Assembly (NCBI RefSeq): GCF_905171765.1
Contig: NC_053392.1
Location: forward strand, 37,084,956-37,148,955
Length of the DNA: 64,000 nucleotides
Direction: 5' to 3'
DNA from: Bufo bufo
Lineage: Eukaryota; Chordata; Amphibia; Anura; Bufonidae
Position numbers and translations under genes: made by a program. This document shows positions 31,615 to 42,206 of this stretch, piece by piece (positions within the stretch are counted from its first letter, which is position 1; the number at the start of each line of letters is the position of its first letter). Under the pieces are notes generated by a model. That model was not told the DNA's origin. It worked only from the letters and a program-made list of their open reading frames with translations, and made no database searches.

Positions 31615-32313
31615 GATAACAATCCCCCCCCCCTTTATCTGCAGGCCTTATCACAATTTGGTTATTGGTTTGAAATGTCCTAATAGCCTTTTTTTCCCAG
31701 AGAGATAGATTTTGGGAACCCGTTCGCTTGCTGTTTGGATTGATATTACGTAAGTCTCTCAGTACCAAGGCTTGAAATGCAGTAAAAGCATCAGAGTATT
31801 CACCGAGGGGGTTAAAGTGTGATTTGGGTCTCAGCGTTGTATGTAAGGGGTCCTGGTTAAGGTGCCTGGATCAGCAATGAGCTGTTGTCCCATCTCAAAA
31901 TTAGGTTGCAAATGGTTTTTAGGTCTTATAGATGGTATTATGCCAATTTTTGGCATAAATTTATTAGTATTAGGACATGGGGTAGTACTCATTTTTAAAA
32001 ATTATTTTTTTAAAGCTAAATTTCTTAAAAATTTCTTAATTCCTACAAATGCATAAAAGGGGCAAAATTTAGAGGTAGGGGCAAATTTAAGACCCTTCTC
32101 TAGTAGTGCCAACTCATTGTCCTTCAGGGTATAACAACTAAGATTATATATACCCTGCCCTCTCTTGCGTTTAGTTTCAAGTTTCCTAGTTACTCCTTTC
32201 CCTCTTTCGCCTCTTTTTGTTTTTTTCTTTGTGAAGGTCTTGCCTGGAAAAAATCCCTTTTCACTGTCTTTCTTTTTGTTTTTATATGAAGACCCTAACC
32301 ACAATGACTCCAT
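31615..32313 (-). pseudogene. PLE N-terminal domain, left dimer copy, frameshifted
   Basis: The frame from 32313 to 32002 starts with a lysine- and arginine-rich stretch and then the PLE N-terminal motif CYTLKDNELALLEKGLKFAP. It stops after LALKK. The following 31615-32001 carries the rest of the N-terminal domain in shifted frames, including the segment equivalent to ADKGGGIVI at the G-run. The same breaks are present in the right copy, so they predate the duplication. Confidence 0.75.
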
Positions 32314-33270
32314 TACTACAGTAGAAAGTATAGATACCCATGTCCAATCACATCATGAAGGAACAACTAATATTGGAGTAAATCATCAAATGCCACATAG
32401 TTATAGCTCAATAGTAAAAAGAAATACCAGCAGACGAGCTAAAGACAAATCCCTAAAAATAGACAATATAATAAAAACAAAAAGAAAGACAGTGAAAAGG
32501 GATTTTTTCCAGGCAAGACCTTCACAAAGAAAAAAACAAAAAGAGGCAAAAAAGGGAAAGGAGTAACTAGGAAACTTGAAACTAAACGCAAGAGAGGGCA
32601 GGGTATATATAATCTTAGTTGTTATACCCTGAAGGACAATGAGTTGGCACTACTAGAGAAGGGTCTTAAATTTGCCCCTACCTCTAAATTTTGCCCCTTT
32701 TATGCATTTGTAGGAATTAAGAAATTTTTAAGAAATTTAGCTTTAAAAAAATAATTTTTAAAAATGAGTACTACCCCATGTCCTAATACTAATAAATTTA
32801 TGCCAAAAATTGGCATAATACCATCTATAAGACCTAAAAACCATTTGCAACCTAATTTTGAGATGGGACAACAGCTCATTGCTGATCCAGGCACCTTAAC
32901 CAGGACCCCTTACATACAACGCTGAGACCCAAATCACACTTTAACCCCCTCGGTGAATACTCTGATGCTTTTACTGCATTTCAAGCCTTGGTACTGAGAG
33001 ACTTACGTAATATCAATCCAAACAGCAAGCGAACGGGTTCCCAAAATCTATCTCTCTGGGAAAAAAAGGCTATTAGGACATTACAAACCAATAACCAAAT
33101 TGTGATAAGGCCTGCAGATAAAAGGGGGGGGGATTGTTATCTTGGATGAGAACTCTTATAATAGTGAGTCAATACGACTCCTTAGTGATAAAAAAACATA
33201 CAAAAAACTGAGTTTTGATCCGACAAATACATATAAACATCAACTTGGATCCCTTATCAAAAAATGAAAA
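32286..33270 (+). pseudogene. PLE N-terminal domain, right dimer copy, frameshifted
   Basis: The right copy extends 185 bp further into the spacer (32286-32470) than the left and encodes a basic low-complexity leader (SIVKRNTSRRAKDKSLK). The lysine-rich block and the LKDNELALLEKGLKF motif follow near 32630-32680 in another frame. The G-run (33124-33132) again leaves the frame shifted by one, and a unique G-to-T change near 33266 makes a TGA stop just before the RT frame. The coding sense continues at 33271. Confidence 0.7.
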
Positions 33271-35259
33271 ATGAAAGGCATTTTAACTGTTGAAGAAGCA
33301 GCATATATTAATAACCAATACCCCAAGATTTCGATCTTTTATTATTTTCCGAAAATCCACAAAAATCTAACAAACCCACCTGGCCGACCGATCATCTCAG
33401 GGATAGATAGTCTGACAGCCAATCTATCCAAGTATGTGGACACCTTATTACAAAGCCATGTTCAGAAACTTCCAGCGTATCTTAAAGATACCAAACACAT
33501 TTTACAACTTCTGGAAGATGTTAAATGGGAGGATGACTATATCCTGGGGACCCTGGATGTTACCTCCCTATACACTGTGATCGAAAATACAAAAGGCAGG
33601 ACAGCGACGGAGTACTTTTTAGAAAAAGATGGGAACATGCCGAAAGAACAAATAGAATTCATCGGAGACTGTGTCATGTTTATTCTTACACATAATTATT
33701 TTAAATTTAACCAGGAGTTTTATTTGCAGACATGGGGTACTGCGATGGGGACCAGATTCGCACCGAGTTTTGCTAATCTATATATGGGGCATTTGGAGCA
33801 TACCACCATCTTCCCACTGGGCAGACTCGGTGCGAATCTGGTCCTATGGAGACGTTTTATTGATGATATTGTTTTTATTTGGAAGGGTGGAGAATCCGGA
33901 CTGAACCACTTTTTAAATGATTTAAATAAAAATGAATTTTATCTAGAGTTCACACCTAAATACAGTAAACAGCAGGTAAACTTTTTAGACCTTACAATAT
34001 TTATTGAGAAAGGGCAGATTCACACTAAGACATACAGTAAGCCCACGGATTGCAACAGTTATATCCCTCTCAGAAGTTGCCACCTACCAACATGGCTCAC
34101 TAATATCCCTCGTAGCCAATACATCAGGATACGTAGGAATTGCACAGATATTGGTCATTTTGAGGAAGAAATCAGAGACCTTAATACCAAATTTATTGAA
34201 AAGGGGTATAAAATGGAGGACTTGGAACCAACCAGTAAACACATCAGAGAGGTAGATCGTAACCTATTATTGAAGGATAAAATGCAGGACCCGGAAAAAA
34301 TCATTGAAAACGACTGCACCAATGCCCCCATCAAAATCCCGATAATCACCACATATAGTGAAGGGGCAATAATCCTCAAAAGAATTGTCAGAAAACACTG
34401 GGAAATGTTGCGACAAGACAAACTGATAGGTGATAGGATCCCAAAAAATCCCACCTTTATCTTTAGGAAGGCTTTAAATCTGTGCACTATGGTAGCGCCC
34501 ACTGTGAAATTGCCCCAAAAAAATAATTTGAGTCATCTAACACAAAAAGGTTTCTTCCCATGCAAACTGTGCAATAACTGTAGGAAAATTAAACATGGCA
34601 TAATTAAATTCCCCATTACAGAAATAGGGGACAATCACCACAAATATAAAATTAACCAGTACATCTCATGTAATACTCGAGGCGTGATATATTTTATTAA
34701 GGGCTCATTCAGACGGCCGTATGCTGTCCGCAAAAATACTGAATGCTATCCGTTTTTTTGCGGATCCGCAAAAAAACGGATCTGCAAAAAAACGGATAGC
34801 ATTCAGTATTTTTGCGGACCCATAGACTTCAATGGGGCCATGTCCTGATTTTCACGGACAAATATAGGACATGTTTCATTTTTTTTGCGGATCCGCAAAA
34901 AAACGGATAGCATTCAGTATTTTTGCGGACAGCATACGGCCGTCTGAATGAGCCCTTAATGTCCCTGTTTTAAAATATATGTGGGCCGAACCAAACGTGA
35001 ATTAAAAACTAGGATGGGGGAACATTTAAACAATATAAAGAAAAAATATGACGGTCATCCCCTGTCCTGTCATTATGCCCAACACCACGCAGGCAGCTTT
35101 GCTGGTTCTTTCTTTGGGGGCATTGAAAAAGTAAAATTAAATCTGAGAGGTGGAGACATTATTAAACAGTTGTCGAGATGTGAAAGCAAATGGATATTCA
35201 GATTGAACACTTTAGCACCAAATGGCCTAAACCGTGAGATGGAATTATTTGCATTTTAA
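33271..35259 (+). pseudogene. PLE RT and GIY-YIG, right copy, split by a MITE
   Basis: Same protein as the left copy. RT motifs A, B and the catalytic IDD are intact (33271-34700). The GIY-YIG endonuclease is cut right after VIYFIK by the 255-bp TTAA MITE at 34701-34955 and resumes at about 34960 with the CPCFKIYVGRTKREL segment, running to 35259. It has the stop upstream mentioned for the N-terminal part. Differences from the left copy include YYFPKIH and GHLEHTTIF. Not functional because of the insertion. Confidence 0.88.
34701..34955. mobile_element. 255-bp TTAA MITE inside the PLE endonuclease
   Basis: Starts GGGCTCATTCAGACGGCCGT, ends in its complement, with TTAA on both sides (34697-34700, 34956-34959). 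Internal repeats include GCGGATCCGC and runs of AAAAAAACGGAT. Present in the right arm only, so it inserted after the dimer formed, or was lost precisely from the left arm. Confidence 0.92.
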
Positions 35260-35398
35260 ATGACCCTCACTGGAAAACTTATAGTACTCTAATTGATGTT
35301 TGCTACAAATAAGCGGATGCTACCATCTATCCATGCAGGATTCTATGCAGGAACTCTGATGAGGTAACCTATAGTAGTTGCCATGGGGACCGGGCACC

Positions 35399-35406
35399 TA
35401 TTTAAT
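35399..35406 (+). promoter_or_regulatory. TATA-like box upstream of the hammerhead
   Basis: TATTTAAT, starting 30 nt before helix I at 35429. The mirrored copy is at 29608-29615. Confidence 0.45.
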
Positions 35407-35428
35407 CCAGGGAACAAACAGAGCAATT

Positions 35429-35470
35429 ATCCCTGACGAAGAAGCCCGTAGGCTTCGAAACGCGTAGGAT
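35429..35470 (+). ncRNA. Hammerhead-ribozyme-like motif, right dimer arm
   Basis: Helix I ATCC (35429-35432) pairs with GGAT (35467-35470). Core CTGACGA (35433-35439), helix II GAAGCC/GGCTTC around a CGTA loop, core GAAA (35457-35460), minimal helix III CGCG, triplet GTA (35464-35466). All core positions fit the hammerhead consensus. Confidence 0.8.
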
Positions 35471-35915
35471 CGCTTTTTGGTCTCTGGATCTCTCCGTAGG
35501 TCAGTCGTGACGTCACGCCGCACGCTCCGGAACCCCGTACCAACACAGCTCCCTCGCGCGCACGCCAGCCACCGGCCGGGGCGACATACGCGCTCAGAGG
35601 TTGAGCAAGAATCAAGAAGCACTGCAAAGTTTCCTTTCCACCATACCGCTAAACCGGACATCTGCTGTACACCTCATTTGACCAAGCCTTTGGTTCTGCC
35701 GGAACAAGGTAATCGCCAACTAACACAAGTTAACTAATCATCTATTCTTATATTTCCAGCGCTGGTACCAAACATTAATTTGTTTATCTTGATTTATATA
35801 TTTTTGGATCGGAGCAGCCGATATCCCTCTAGGTACTCAGCAGCGGCTCTATCTGCCGTAGTGCATATAGAGACAACCATATAGCGACAGCGCAGGCACT
35901 ACCATATATTTATAC

Positions 35916-36525
35916 AAATATATTTTTGGATTTAAGCTTATTATCTCACAATTTTAATCACAGTTTAGTACAATTTAATATTTGTCATAGATTATATGTT
36001 ACACCCCTATGGCTTAATAAATGTGGCTTAAGAGATAGTTCTAAGTGCCCACAGTGTGATCTACCGGGTGCGGATCACCTACATATGCTTTGGTCCTGTC
36101 CAGAATTAAAAGAATATTAAAATGGTATTAATAACTTTCTTATTTATAAATGAAAGCTACATATTCCTTTTAAGGTAAAATGTTTTATATTGAGTCATCT
36201 TTCTAAGTTAAGATTCTATATAAGCAGAGAAATGTTCTAGAGAAGTGGATTAAGATATGGGAGGCTTGGAGTTTTTAAGCCTCAATGATATATTTTTTTG
36301 TCTTGTTTTTTTTTTTTACAGCTTCCCTTTTTGTTTCTTCCACTCTCCTTCTTTCTCTTTTGAGTGATATGAGATTTGAGATGCATTGCAAGGGTGGTGG
36401 TGGGGGGGGGGGGGAATTGGTGGTTTATGGGGAAGAAAAGTATAATAATGTTACATTTTGATTACGTATTTAAAATTTGAATTATGTTTGTTTTATTCTA
36501 ATAAAGATATTAAAATAAAAAAAGG
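35916..36525 (+). pseudogene. LINE piece 6: C-terminus and 3' UTR
   Basis: Starts with the 14-bp duplication. Translation gives LSHNFNHSLVQFNICHRLY, LNKCGLRDSSKCPQCDLPG and HLHMLWSCPELKEY, the cysteine/histidine C-terminal region typical of L1-like LINEs. The stop is at 36118-36120. A 400-bp 3' UTR follows with a G-run near 36400, AATAAA at about 36500 and an A-rich end near 36525. Confidence 0.85.
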
Positions 36526-36701
36526 ATATATCCCACCACCTAAAATAGAATAAACAAAATAACAAAACTATTAAAACATTTTTTGTTGTTGTAGATATAT
36601 GAGTTCCTATTAAAACCAAAGTAAAATGAAATATACAGAATGCAGAAAAGACCTTATTAAATTACAATCTATACATTATCATCACAAAAATGGAGAAAAA
36701 C

Positions 36702-37222
36702 TTAAACCTTCATTGAGACCATGAGGGGCGACTGTATTGAGCTCAAAGATCCATTTCGCCTCCCTCTGTGCCAGTAGGCGTTTCCAGTTCCCTCCCCTAT
36801 TGCCAACCAGTATCCTATCAATACCTTCAGGAGAGAGCCCTTGTCTTCATGATGGATTTTGAAGTGACGAGGGATGGTGTTCAGTCTTGTTAGATCCTTT
36901 TCGTCCTTGGCCGTGCTAATTCCCAAGACATGCGCTATGGTAAGTTTATTTAATTACCTACATATAAAAGATTGCATGGGTAACTGGCCAAATAGATTAC
37001 ATCAATCGTACTGCAAAATATGGCGTGCATAATGTAAGATCTGTGGCCCGTACCATTTGTGAATGTTGTAGTTCTCACAATATTGGGGAAGGCAACACAA
37101 TTACCACAAGGACGACACCCCAATTTGGGTCCCTTCGAACCAAATAATCTATTTGGATTTGTACCTTGGTAGTGCCTGTGTACTAGTATGCCCCTTAAGT
37201 TTTTCTCCCTTCTGTAGGTGAT
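36702..37222 (-). pseudogene. PLE connection and GIY-YIG part, broken
   Basis: The minus strand encodes a segment with GCRPCGNCVAFPN (a Cys motif found before the GIY-YIG domain in PLEs), IDVIYLASYPCNLLYVGN (GIY-YIG start), then after a frameshift RLNTIPRHFKIHHEDKG and a degenerate ending near 36702. Multiple frameshifts. It belongs with 42207-43123. Confidence 0.75.
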
Positions 37223-37432
37223 TGTAAAGACTGGCGTCACGCACAGGGAGGAAAAAGGGAAAGCCCTGCCCAAGGGAGAGGGAAAGGTGGTGACCCCTAA
37301 CTCACTTTGCGGCTGGCACCTGACTGCCCTGACGTCCCTAGACGGGTTCCTCACCCGTGCGGCGATCACGTGCCTAAACCCTGGCTTTCCCTAAAATGAG
37401 CCCTAGATAGTGAACGGGCCGGTGGGATCCCA
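37223..37432 (-). repeat. Truncated 3' LTR of the Gypsy element
   Basis: Matches 41560-41766 with few differences. About 430 bp of LTR and the end of pol are missing at the junction near 37432. The polypurine tract is lost in the deletion. Confidence 0.88.
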
Positions 37433-38248
37433 CATTCTTTCCTCGGGACCGTAACCTCTCCAATGCTCCAGATATTGAAGAGAGCGGCGGACCCGACGAG
37501 AATTAACAATTTTGGTTTTCTGAAATTCTAGATTACCATCCACGACAACAGGAGGGGGTGGCAGCGGTGACGGTTCTAGAGGTGGAACATATTTTTTGAG
37601 TAACGACTTATGAAAAACATTATGGATTTTAAAAGTCTGAGGTAACTCCAGGCGAAAAGCCACGGGGTTGATGATGGCTACAATTTTGTAAGGGCCAATA
37701 AACCTAGGACCCAGTTTCCAAGAGGGAACCTTCAATTTAATATTCCTAGTAGACAACCACACATAGTCATTCACTCCTAGGTCCGGACCTGGCGACCGTC
37801 TCTTATCAGCCATGCATTTGTATTTACCTCCCATATTTTTCAAGTTAGCTTGCACCTTCTGCCATACCGATGAAAGAGATGACGAAAACCGTTCCTCTTC
37901 GGGAACCCCAGAAGACCCCCCCTCTTTGAAAGTACAGAATTGGGGATGAAAACCATATGCACCAAGAAATGGTGACTTGCCAGTGGATTCCTGACGACGA
38001 TTATTTATGGCAAACTCAGCTAACGGTAAATATGATGACCACAACTCTTGGTTTTCAGACACAAAACATCTTAGATATGTCTCCAGGTTTTGGTTGGTAG
38101 GCTCAGTCTGTCCATTTGACTGAGGATGGAAAGCTGAGGAAAAGGACAAGTGTACCCCCAAACGGGAACAAAAAGCTTTCCAAAATTTAGAAATAAACTG
38201 GGTACCCCGATCCAAAACAACATCGGAGGGGACCCCGTGTAGCTTCAC
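37403..38248 (-). pseudogene. Gypsy integrase C-terminal half with chromodomain
   Basis: Open for 281 codons. It has the second and third integrase catalytic regions (VLDRGTQF with D, HPQSNGQTE with E), a GPFR-like region KLGPRFIGPYKIV, and the start of a chromodomain (RRSLQYLEHWRGYGPEERMW). The last residues DPTGPFTI are encoded by LTR sequence because of the deletion. It is frameshifted from the preceding pol frame near 38250-38300. Confidence 0.85.
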
Positions 38249-39789
38249 GATTTTACTGACGAATACCTGAGCAAGAGTCTTAGCATTAGGTAGTGCGGGT
38301 ATAACGCAATGAAGTGTACCATTTTGCTAAACCTGTCCACTACTACCAAAATAACTGTTTTACCCGTAGACAAAGGTAAGTCAGTGATAAAATCCATTGA
38401 CAGATGTGTCCACGGTCTATTGGGAATGACGAGTGGTAATAGAGACCCTGCAGGACGTGTATGTGAAACTTTTGCGCACGCACAGGTAGAACAAGAAGAC
38501 ACAAAATCCAATACATCCTGACGCAACCTTGGCCACCAAAAACGACGAGACAATAGCTCCAAGGTTGCTTTACTACCCGGGTGCCCAGCAAGTGCCGAAT
38601 TCTGATGTTCCTTTAATAATTCGAAACGTAGGTTCAACGGTACAAACAATCTCTCTGAGGGGCAAGAGACCGGGGCGTCCCCCTGGGCCTCTAACACCTT
38701 CCCCTCCAGAACAGAGTGTACCGCAGAAACAACCACTCCTCTTTGAAGAATGGGCACCGGATCACTCACATTACCCCCTCCAGGGAAACAACGAGATAGT
38801 GCATCTGCCTTGGTATTCTTTGCCCAAGGACGATAGGTAATCACAAAGTTAAACCTGGTAAAAAATAGCGACCACCTAGCTTGTCTAGGGGTGAGACGCT
38901 TAGCTGATTCGAGGTACAGAAGGTTTTTGTGGTCCGTAATCACAGTGACGGGGTGGACTGCCCCCTCTAAAAAGTGACGCCACTCCTCAAACGCAAGTTT
39001 AATAGCTAATAGTTCCCTATTGCCAATATCGTAGTTCTTTTCTGCTGCAGATAGTTTTTTAGAAAAGAAAGCACAAGGACGCCATTTGCAAGGAGACGGA
39101 CCCTGAGACAGCACCGCCCCCACTTCCACCTCTGACGCATCGACTTCAACAATAAAAGGCTGAGAGACATCAGGTTGGACTAGTACAGGTGCTGAGGTAA
39201 ACCTCTCTTTTAGAGAGGAAAAAGCAACTTTAGCGGCGTCAGACCATTTAGAAAAATCAGCCCCCTTCCTAGTCATGTCAGTAAGGAGTTTTACAATAAG
39301 TGAATAATTTTTAATGAATTTCCTATAGAAATTCGCGAAGCCCAAGAACCATTGTAGTGCTTTGAGGTTCTCAGGAAGATCCCAATCTAAAATTGCCTGG
39401 ACCTTCCTAGGATCCATACGGAAACCTGAAGCAGATAAAAAATAACCTAGGAATTGTATCTCCTGAATGGCGAAGACACATTTTTCAATTTTAGCATATA
39501 ATTTATTCGTCCGTAGGACCTGCAGTACTTGTCTGACATGCACCTCATGTGTTCTCAGATCAGATGAATAAATTAAAATATCATCTAGGTATATTACCAC
39601 AAACCTGCCGATTAGATGACTAAAAATGTCATTAACGAAATGTTGAAAGACGGCAGGAGCATTGGTCAGACCGAAAGGCATAACTAGATTTTCATAATGC
39701 CCCTCAGGGGTGTTAAAAGCTGTCTTCCACTCATCCCCCTCCTTAATACGAATCAGATTGTAGGCCCCCCTAAGATCAAGTTTGGAGAA
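38245..39789 (-). pseudogene. Gypsy RT, RNase H and integrase N-terminal half
   Basis: The same frame as the upstream protease/RT part, after an in-frame stop at 39790-39792. It has MPFGLTNAPAVFQ, VIYLDDILIYSSD (catalytic YLDD), RNase H (FIVEVDASEVEVGAVLSQ, TDHKNL, DALSR), an integrase zinc finger (H-x3-H GHPG..., CSTCACAK), and MDFITDLPLS with the first integrase aspartate. The frame ends at 38245; the rest is in a shifted frame at 37403-38248. Confidence 0.87.
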
Positions 39790-40623
39790 CTACCTAGCAC
39801 CCGCCATCTGGTTAAACAGGTCAGGAATGAGAGGAAGAGGGTATGGGTCTCGGATGGTTATCCGATTTAATTCGCGAAAATCTAGGCAAGGACGCAGTCC
39901 CCCATCTTTCTTTTTAACGAAGAAAAACACTGCAGCCACGGGTGAAGAAGAGGGTCTGATGTGTCCCTTAGCCAAGCTCTCGGAGATATAATCTTTCATG
40001 GCTTGTCTCTCTGGACCCGAAAGATTATATAACCTGGTCTTGGGTAATTTTGCGCCGGGAATAAGGTTAACCGGGCAATCATAAGGACGATGAGGTGGTA
40101 ACTTCTGACAACGCTTTTCAGAAAAAACATCCTCAAAATCCGAAATAAATGTAGGTAGGGTAGTTATGGAGGCGACTAAGCAATTGCTATTTAAGCAATT
40201 TTCTCTGCACTGCTCACTCCACTCCAATATCTCACTGGCCTGCCAATCCACCACTGGATTGTGCGCTACCAACCAGGGAAGACCCAGCACCACCGGAGTG
40301 GGAAGCCCCTCCAGAACATAACATGAAAGCATCTCGTTATGGTGGTCCCCTACCCGAAGGTGTAAATTATGAACAATGTGGGTGAGGTTTCTCTGAGACA
40401 GAGGAGCAGAATCAATAGCGAATATGGGAATAGGTCTCTGTAGCGTACAGAGAGACAAACCCATAGTGCGGGCAAAATGGGCATCTATCAAATTTACCCC
40501 TGCTCCACTGTCTAGAAAGAAAGAAATAGTCTCCCTCTTATCACCAAAAACAATAACCGCTGGCAACACAAATTGCGATGTACGTATGGAGGAAACGTAT
40601 ACCCCCCGGCTGACATCCTCCAC
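39790..40623 (-). pseudogene. Gypsy protease and RT N-terminal part
   Basis: 277 codons. The aspartic protease motif is [13 protein letters not shown] (DSG), with [12 protein letters not shown] as the second conserved strand. The RT start contains [19 protein letters not shown]. An in-frame TAG at 39790-39792 interrupts RT before the palm motifs. It lies directly downstream of Gag on the same strand. Confidence 0.87.
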
Positions 40624-40634
40624 ACAGCCTGGGG

Positions 40635-41492
40635 TTAGTTTTCCGACGGTCTTTTGTTTCTGAGGAAAGAAGGACAGACATTAATGAAGTGACCCCTCTC
40701 CCCACAAAAAAAACAAAACCCACGCCTACGGCGAGCCTCAGGAGGACGGACCTGACGAGTAGTTCCTCCTAGCTGCATAGGCTCGTCTAAGTCCGTACAG
40801 ACTAACTGCTGCTTGGGAGGGGTTACCAATTGCTCCGGTTTTCTCAACCTGTCCCTAAGGCATCTATCTATTCGGATAGAAATGGACATAACCGCATCAA
40901 GGGAAAAGGGGGTCTCATATAATGCAAGCGCATCCTTAATCCTTTCGGATAACCCAGAGCAGAACTGACTCCTGAGAGCCGGGTCGTTCTATTGGGTATC
41001 CGTAGCCCACCTACGGAATTCAGAGCAATACTCCTCTACCGGCCGCTTTCCTTGTAAGAGTCTCCGTAATCTTGATTCAGCCAGTGCGACTCGGTCAGGG
41101 TCGTCATATATGAGACCCAAGGCCCCGAAAAACTCATCCACTGACCGAAGAGCCTGGGAATCAGTAGGTAAAGAGAACGCCCAGGACTGCGGGTCCCCCT
41201 GCAGCAGGGAAATAACAACCCCCACCTGCTGTTCTTCATTACCAGAGGAGTAAGGGCGCAGTTTAAAATATAATTTACAGGCCTCACGGAATGTCAAAAA
41301 CTTGTCCCTACCCCCAGAAAATCTGTCAGGGAGAGGGACCTTGGGTTCCGCAACAACCTGGTTACCAGTAGCAACCGCTGGGCTTGCGGTCAGTTGTAAT
41401 TGCTGCTGTTGCTGGAGGACCGACGCCTTCAATCCTGCCACCTTCAAAGACAGGCCATGAAATTGTTTGGACAGAGCAGCAATTTGATCCAT
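40635..41492 (-). pseudogene. Gypsy Gag with CCHC zinc knuckle
   Basis: Starts MDQIAALSKQFHGL at 41492. It has a glutamine-rich coil, the capsid (LPDRFSGGRDKFLTFREACK, GDPQSWAFSLP, EEYCSEFRRWA), then an in-frame stop at 40989-40991. The frame continues to a CCHC knuckle [14 protein letters not shown] and stops at 40635. In an active element this would assemble the particle and bind RNA. Confidence 0.85.
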
Positions 41493-41559
41493 ACTGGATT
41501 CTAAGTAGGTAAAATTATTTTTATTTTTTTTACCTACACAAAATAAGGGCCAGATATAA

Positions 41560-42201
41560 TGTAATGACCGGCGTCACGCACAGGGAGGAAAAAGGGAAAG
41601 CCCTGCCCAAGGGAGAGGGAAAGGTGGTGACCCCTAACTCACCTTGCGGCTGGCACCTGACTGCCCTGACGTCCCTAGACGGGTTCCTCACCCGTGCGGC
41701 GATCACGTGCCTAAACCCTGGCTTTCCCTAAAATGAGCCCTAGATAGTGAACGGGCCGGTGGGATCGCTAGTCCGCACCACTGTCACTAAGAGGGAAACA
41801 CCAGGGAGAGGACAGACAAAACAGACAAACACATACACCCAGGTGGGCGACCACAATAGACCACAAAGGTCCAACAGGGATCCGGAGGGTAGCGTTCTCG
41901 ACCAACTACCAGAGAACGCACCAACACAGCTCCAGAGGGTCAGAATAGATGTCCAGGCAGGAAGCTCTATATCTGGCAACCAGAGAAGTGTGAGAGGGGA
42001 ATATAAGGAGGTTGGGAGTGCTGGACAAGGAACAGCTGAGGAGAAGGAGCTACGGATCCCTGAGTGAGCCAAAAGGGTTTGCAAAGCAAACCCAGAAAGC
42101 TACCATAAGGAAACAGCCCTATCTTACATAGAGCGTGCAGCCAACCGCTGCGACTTCCTGACCCCGGGTATAACGGCGTGGTTCTTGACACCCTCGTGAC
42201 A
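41560..42201 (-). repeat. 5' LTR of the Gypsy element
   Basis: 642 bp, with TG at its minus-strand start (TGTCACGAGGG) and CA at its end (CATTACA). The GTGAT duplication lies at 42202-42206. Short ORFs within are not genes. Confidence 0.88.
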
Positions 42202-42206
42202 GTGAT

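Larger units (their letters stand above)
29221..35915. mobile_element. Head-to-head inverted PLE dimer, one 14-bp duplication
   Basis: Two PLE copies face away from each other: a minus-strand copy (29221-32285) and a plus-strand copy (32286-35915). The shared arms are 3065 bp and, after removing a MITE, 3064 bp, about 99 percent identical on inspection. The spacer 32286-32470 and the tail 35794-35915 belong to the right copy only. The whole block lies between AAATATATTTTTGG copies at 29207-29220 and 35916-35929, inside the LINE. This implies entry as one unit, or an inverted duplication inside an existing insertion. Both copies share frameshifts. Confidence 0.85.
3078..36525 (+). mobile_element. 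L1/Tx1-type LINE shredded into six pieces
   Basis: Six collinear plus-strand pieces belong to one LINE: 3078-4036, 4482-4830, 8515-9236, 17058-17264, 28979-29220 and 35916-36525. Read in order they give an endonuclease C-terminal part, RT palm, post-palm and thumb regions, and the CCHC-like C-terminus, then a 3' UTR with AATAAA near 36500 and a short A-rich tail. Several gaps are bracketed by target-site duplications, which shows they are later insertions rather than separate LINE copies. The 5' end is truncated, and about 150 codons between the first two pieces are missing. Confidence 0.75.
37223..42201 (-). mobile_element. Chromodomain-type Gypsy LTR retrotransposon
   Basis: Minus-strand element with perfect 5-bp duplication GTGAT (37218-37222, 42202-42206). 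The right (5') LTR is complete (41560-42201). The left (3') LTR keeps only its last 210 bp (37223-37432) and is joined directly to the end of pol, a deletion at the shared sequence GGGATC. It encodes Gag and Pol, both with stops or frameshifts. The integrase ends in a chromodomain-like segment, placing it with chromoviruses. Confidence 0.9.
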
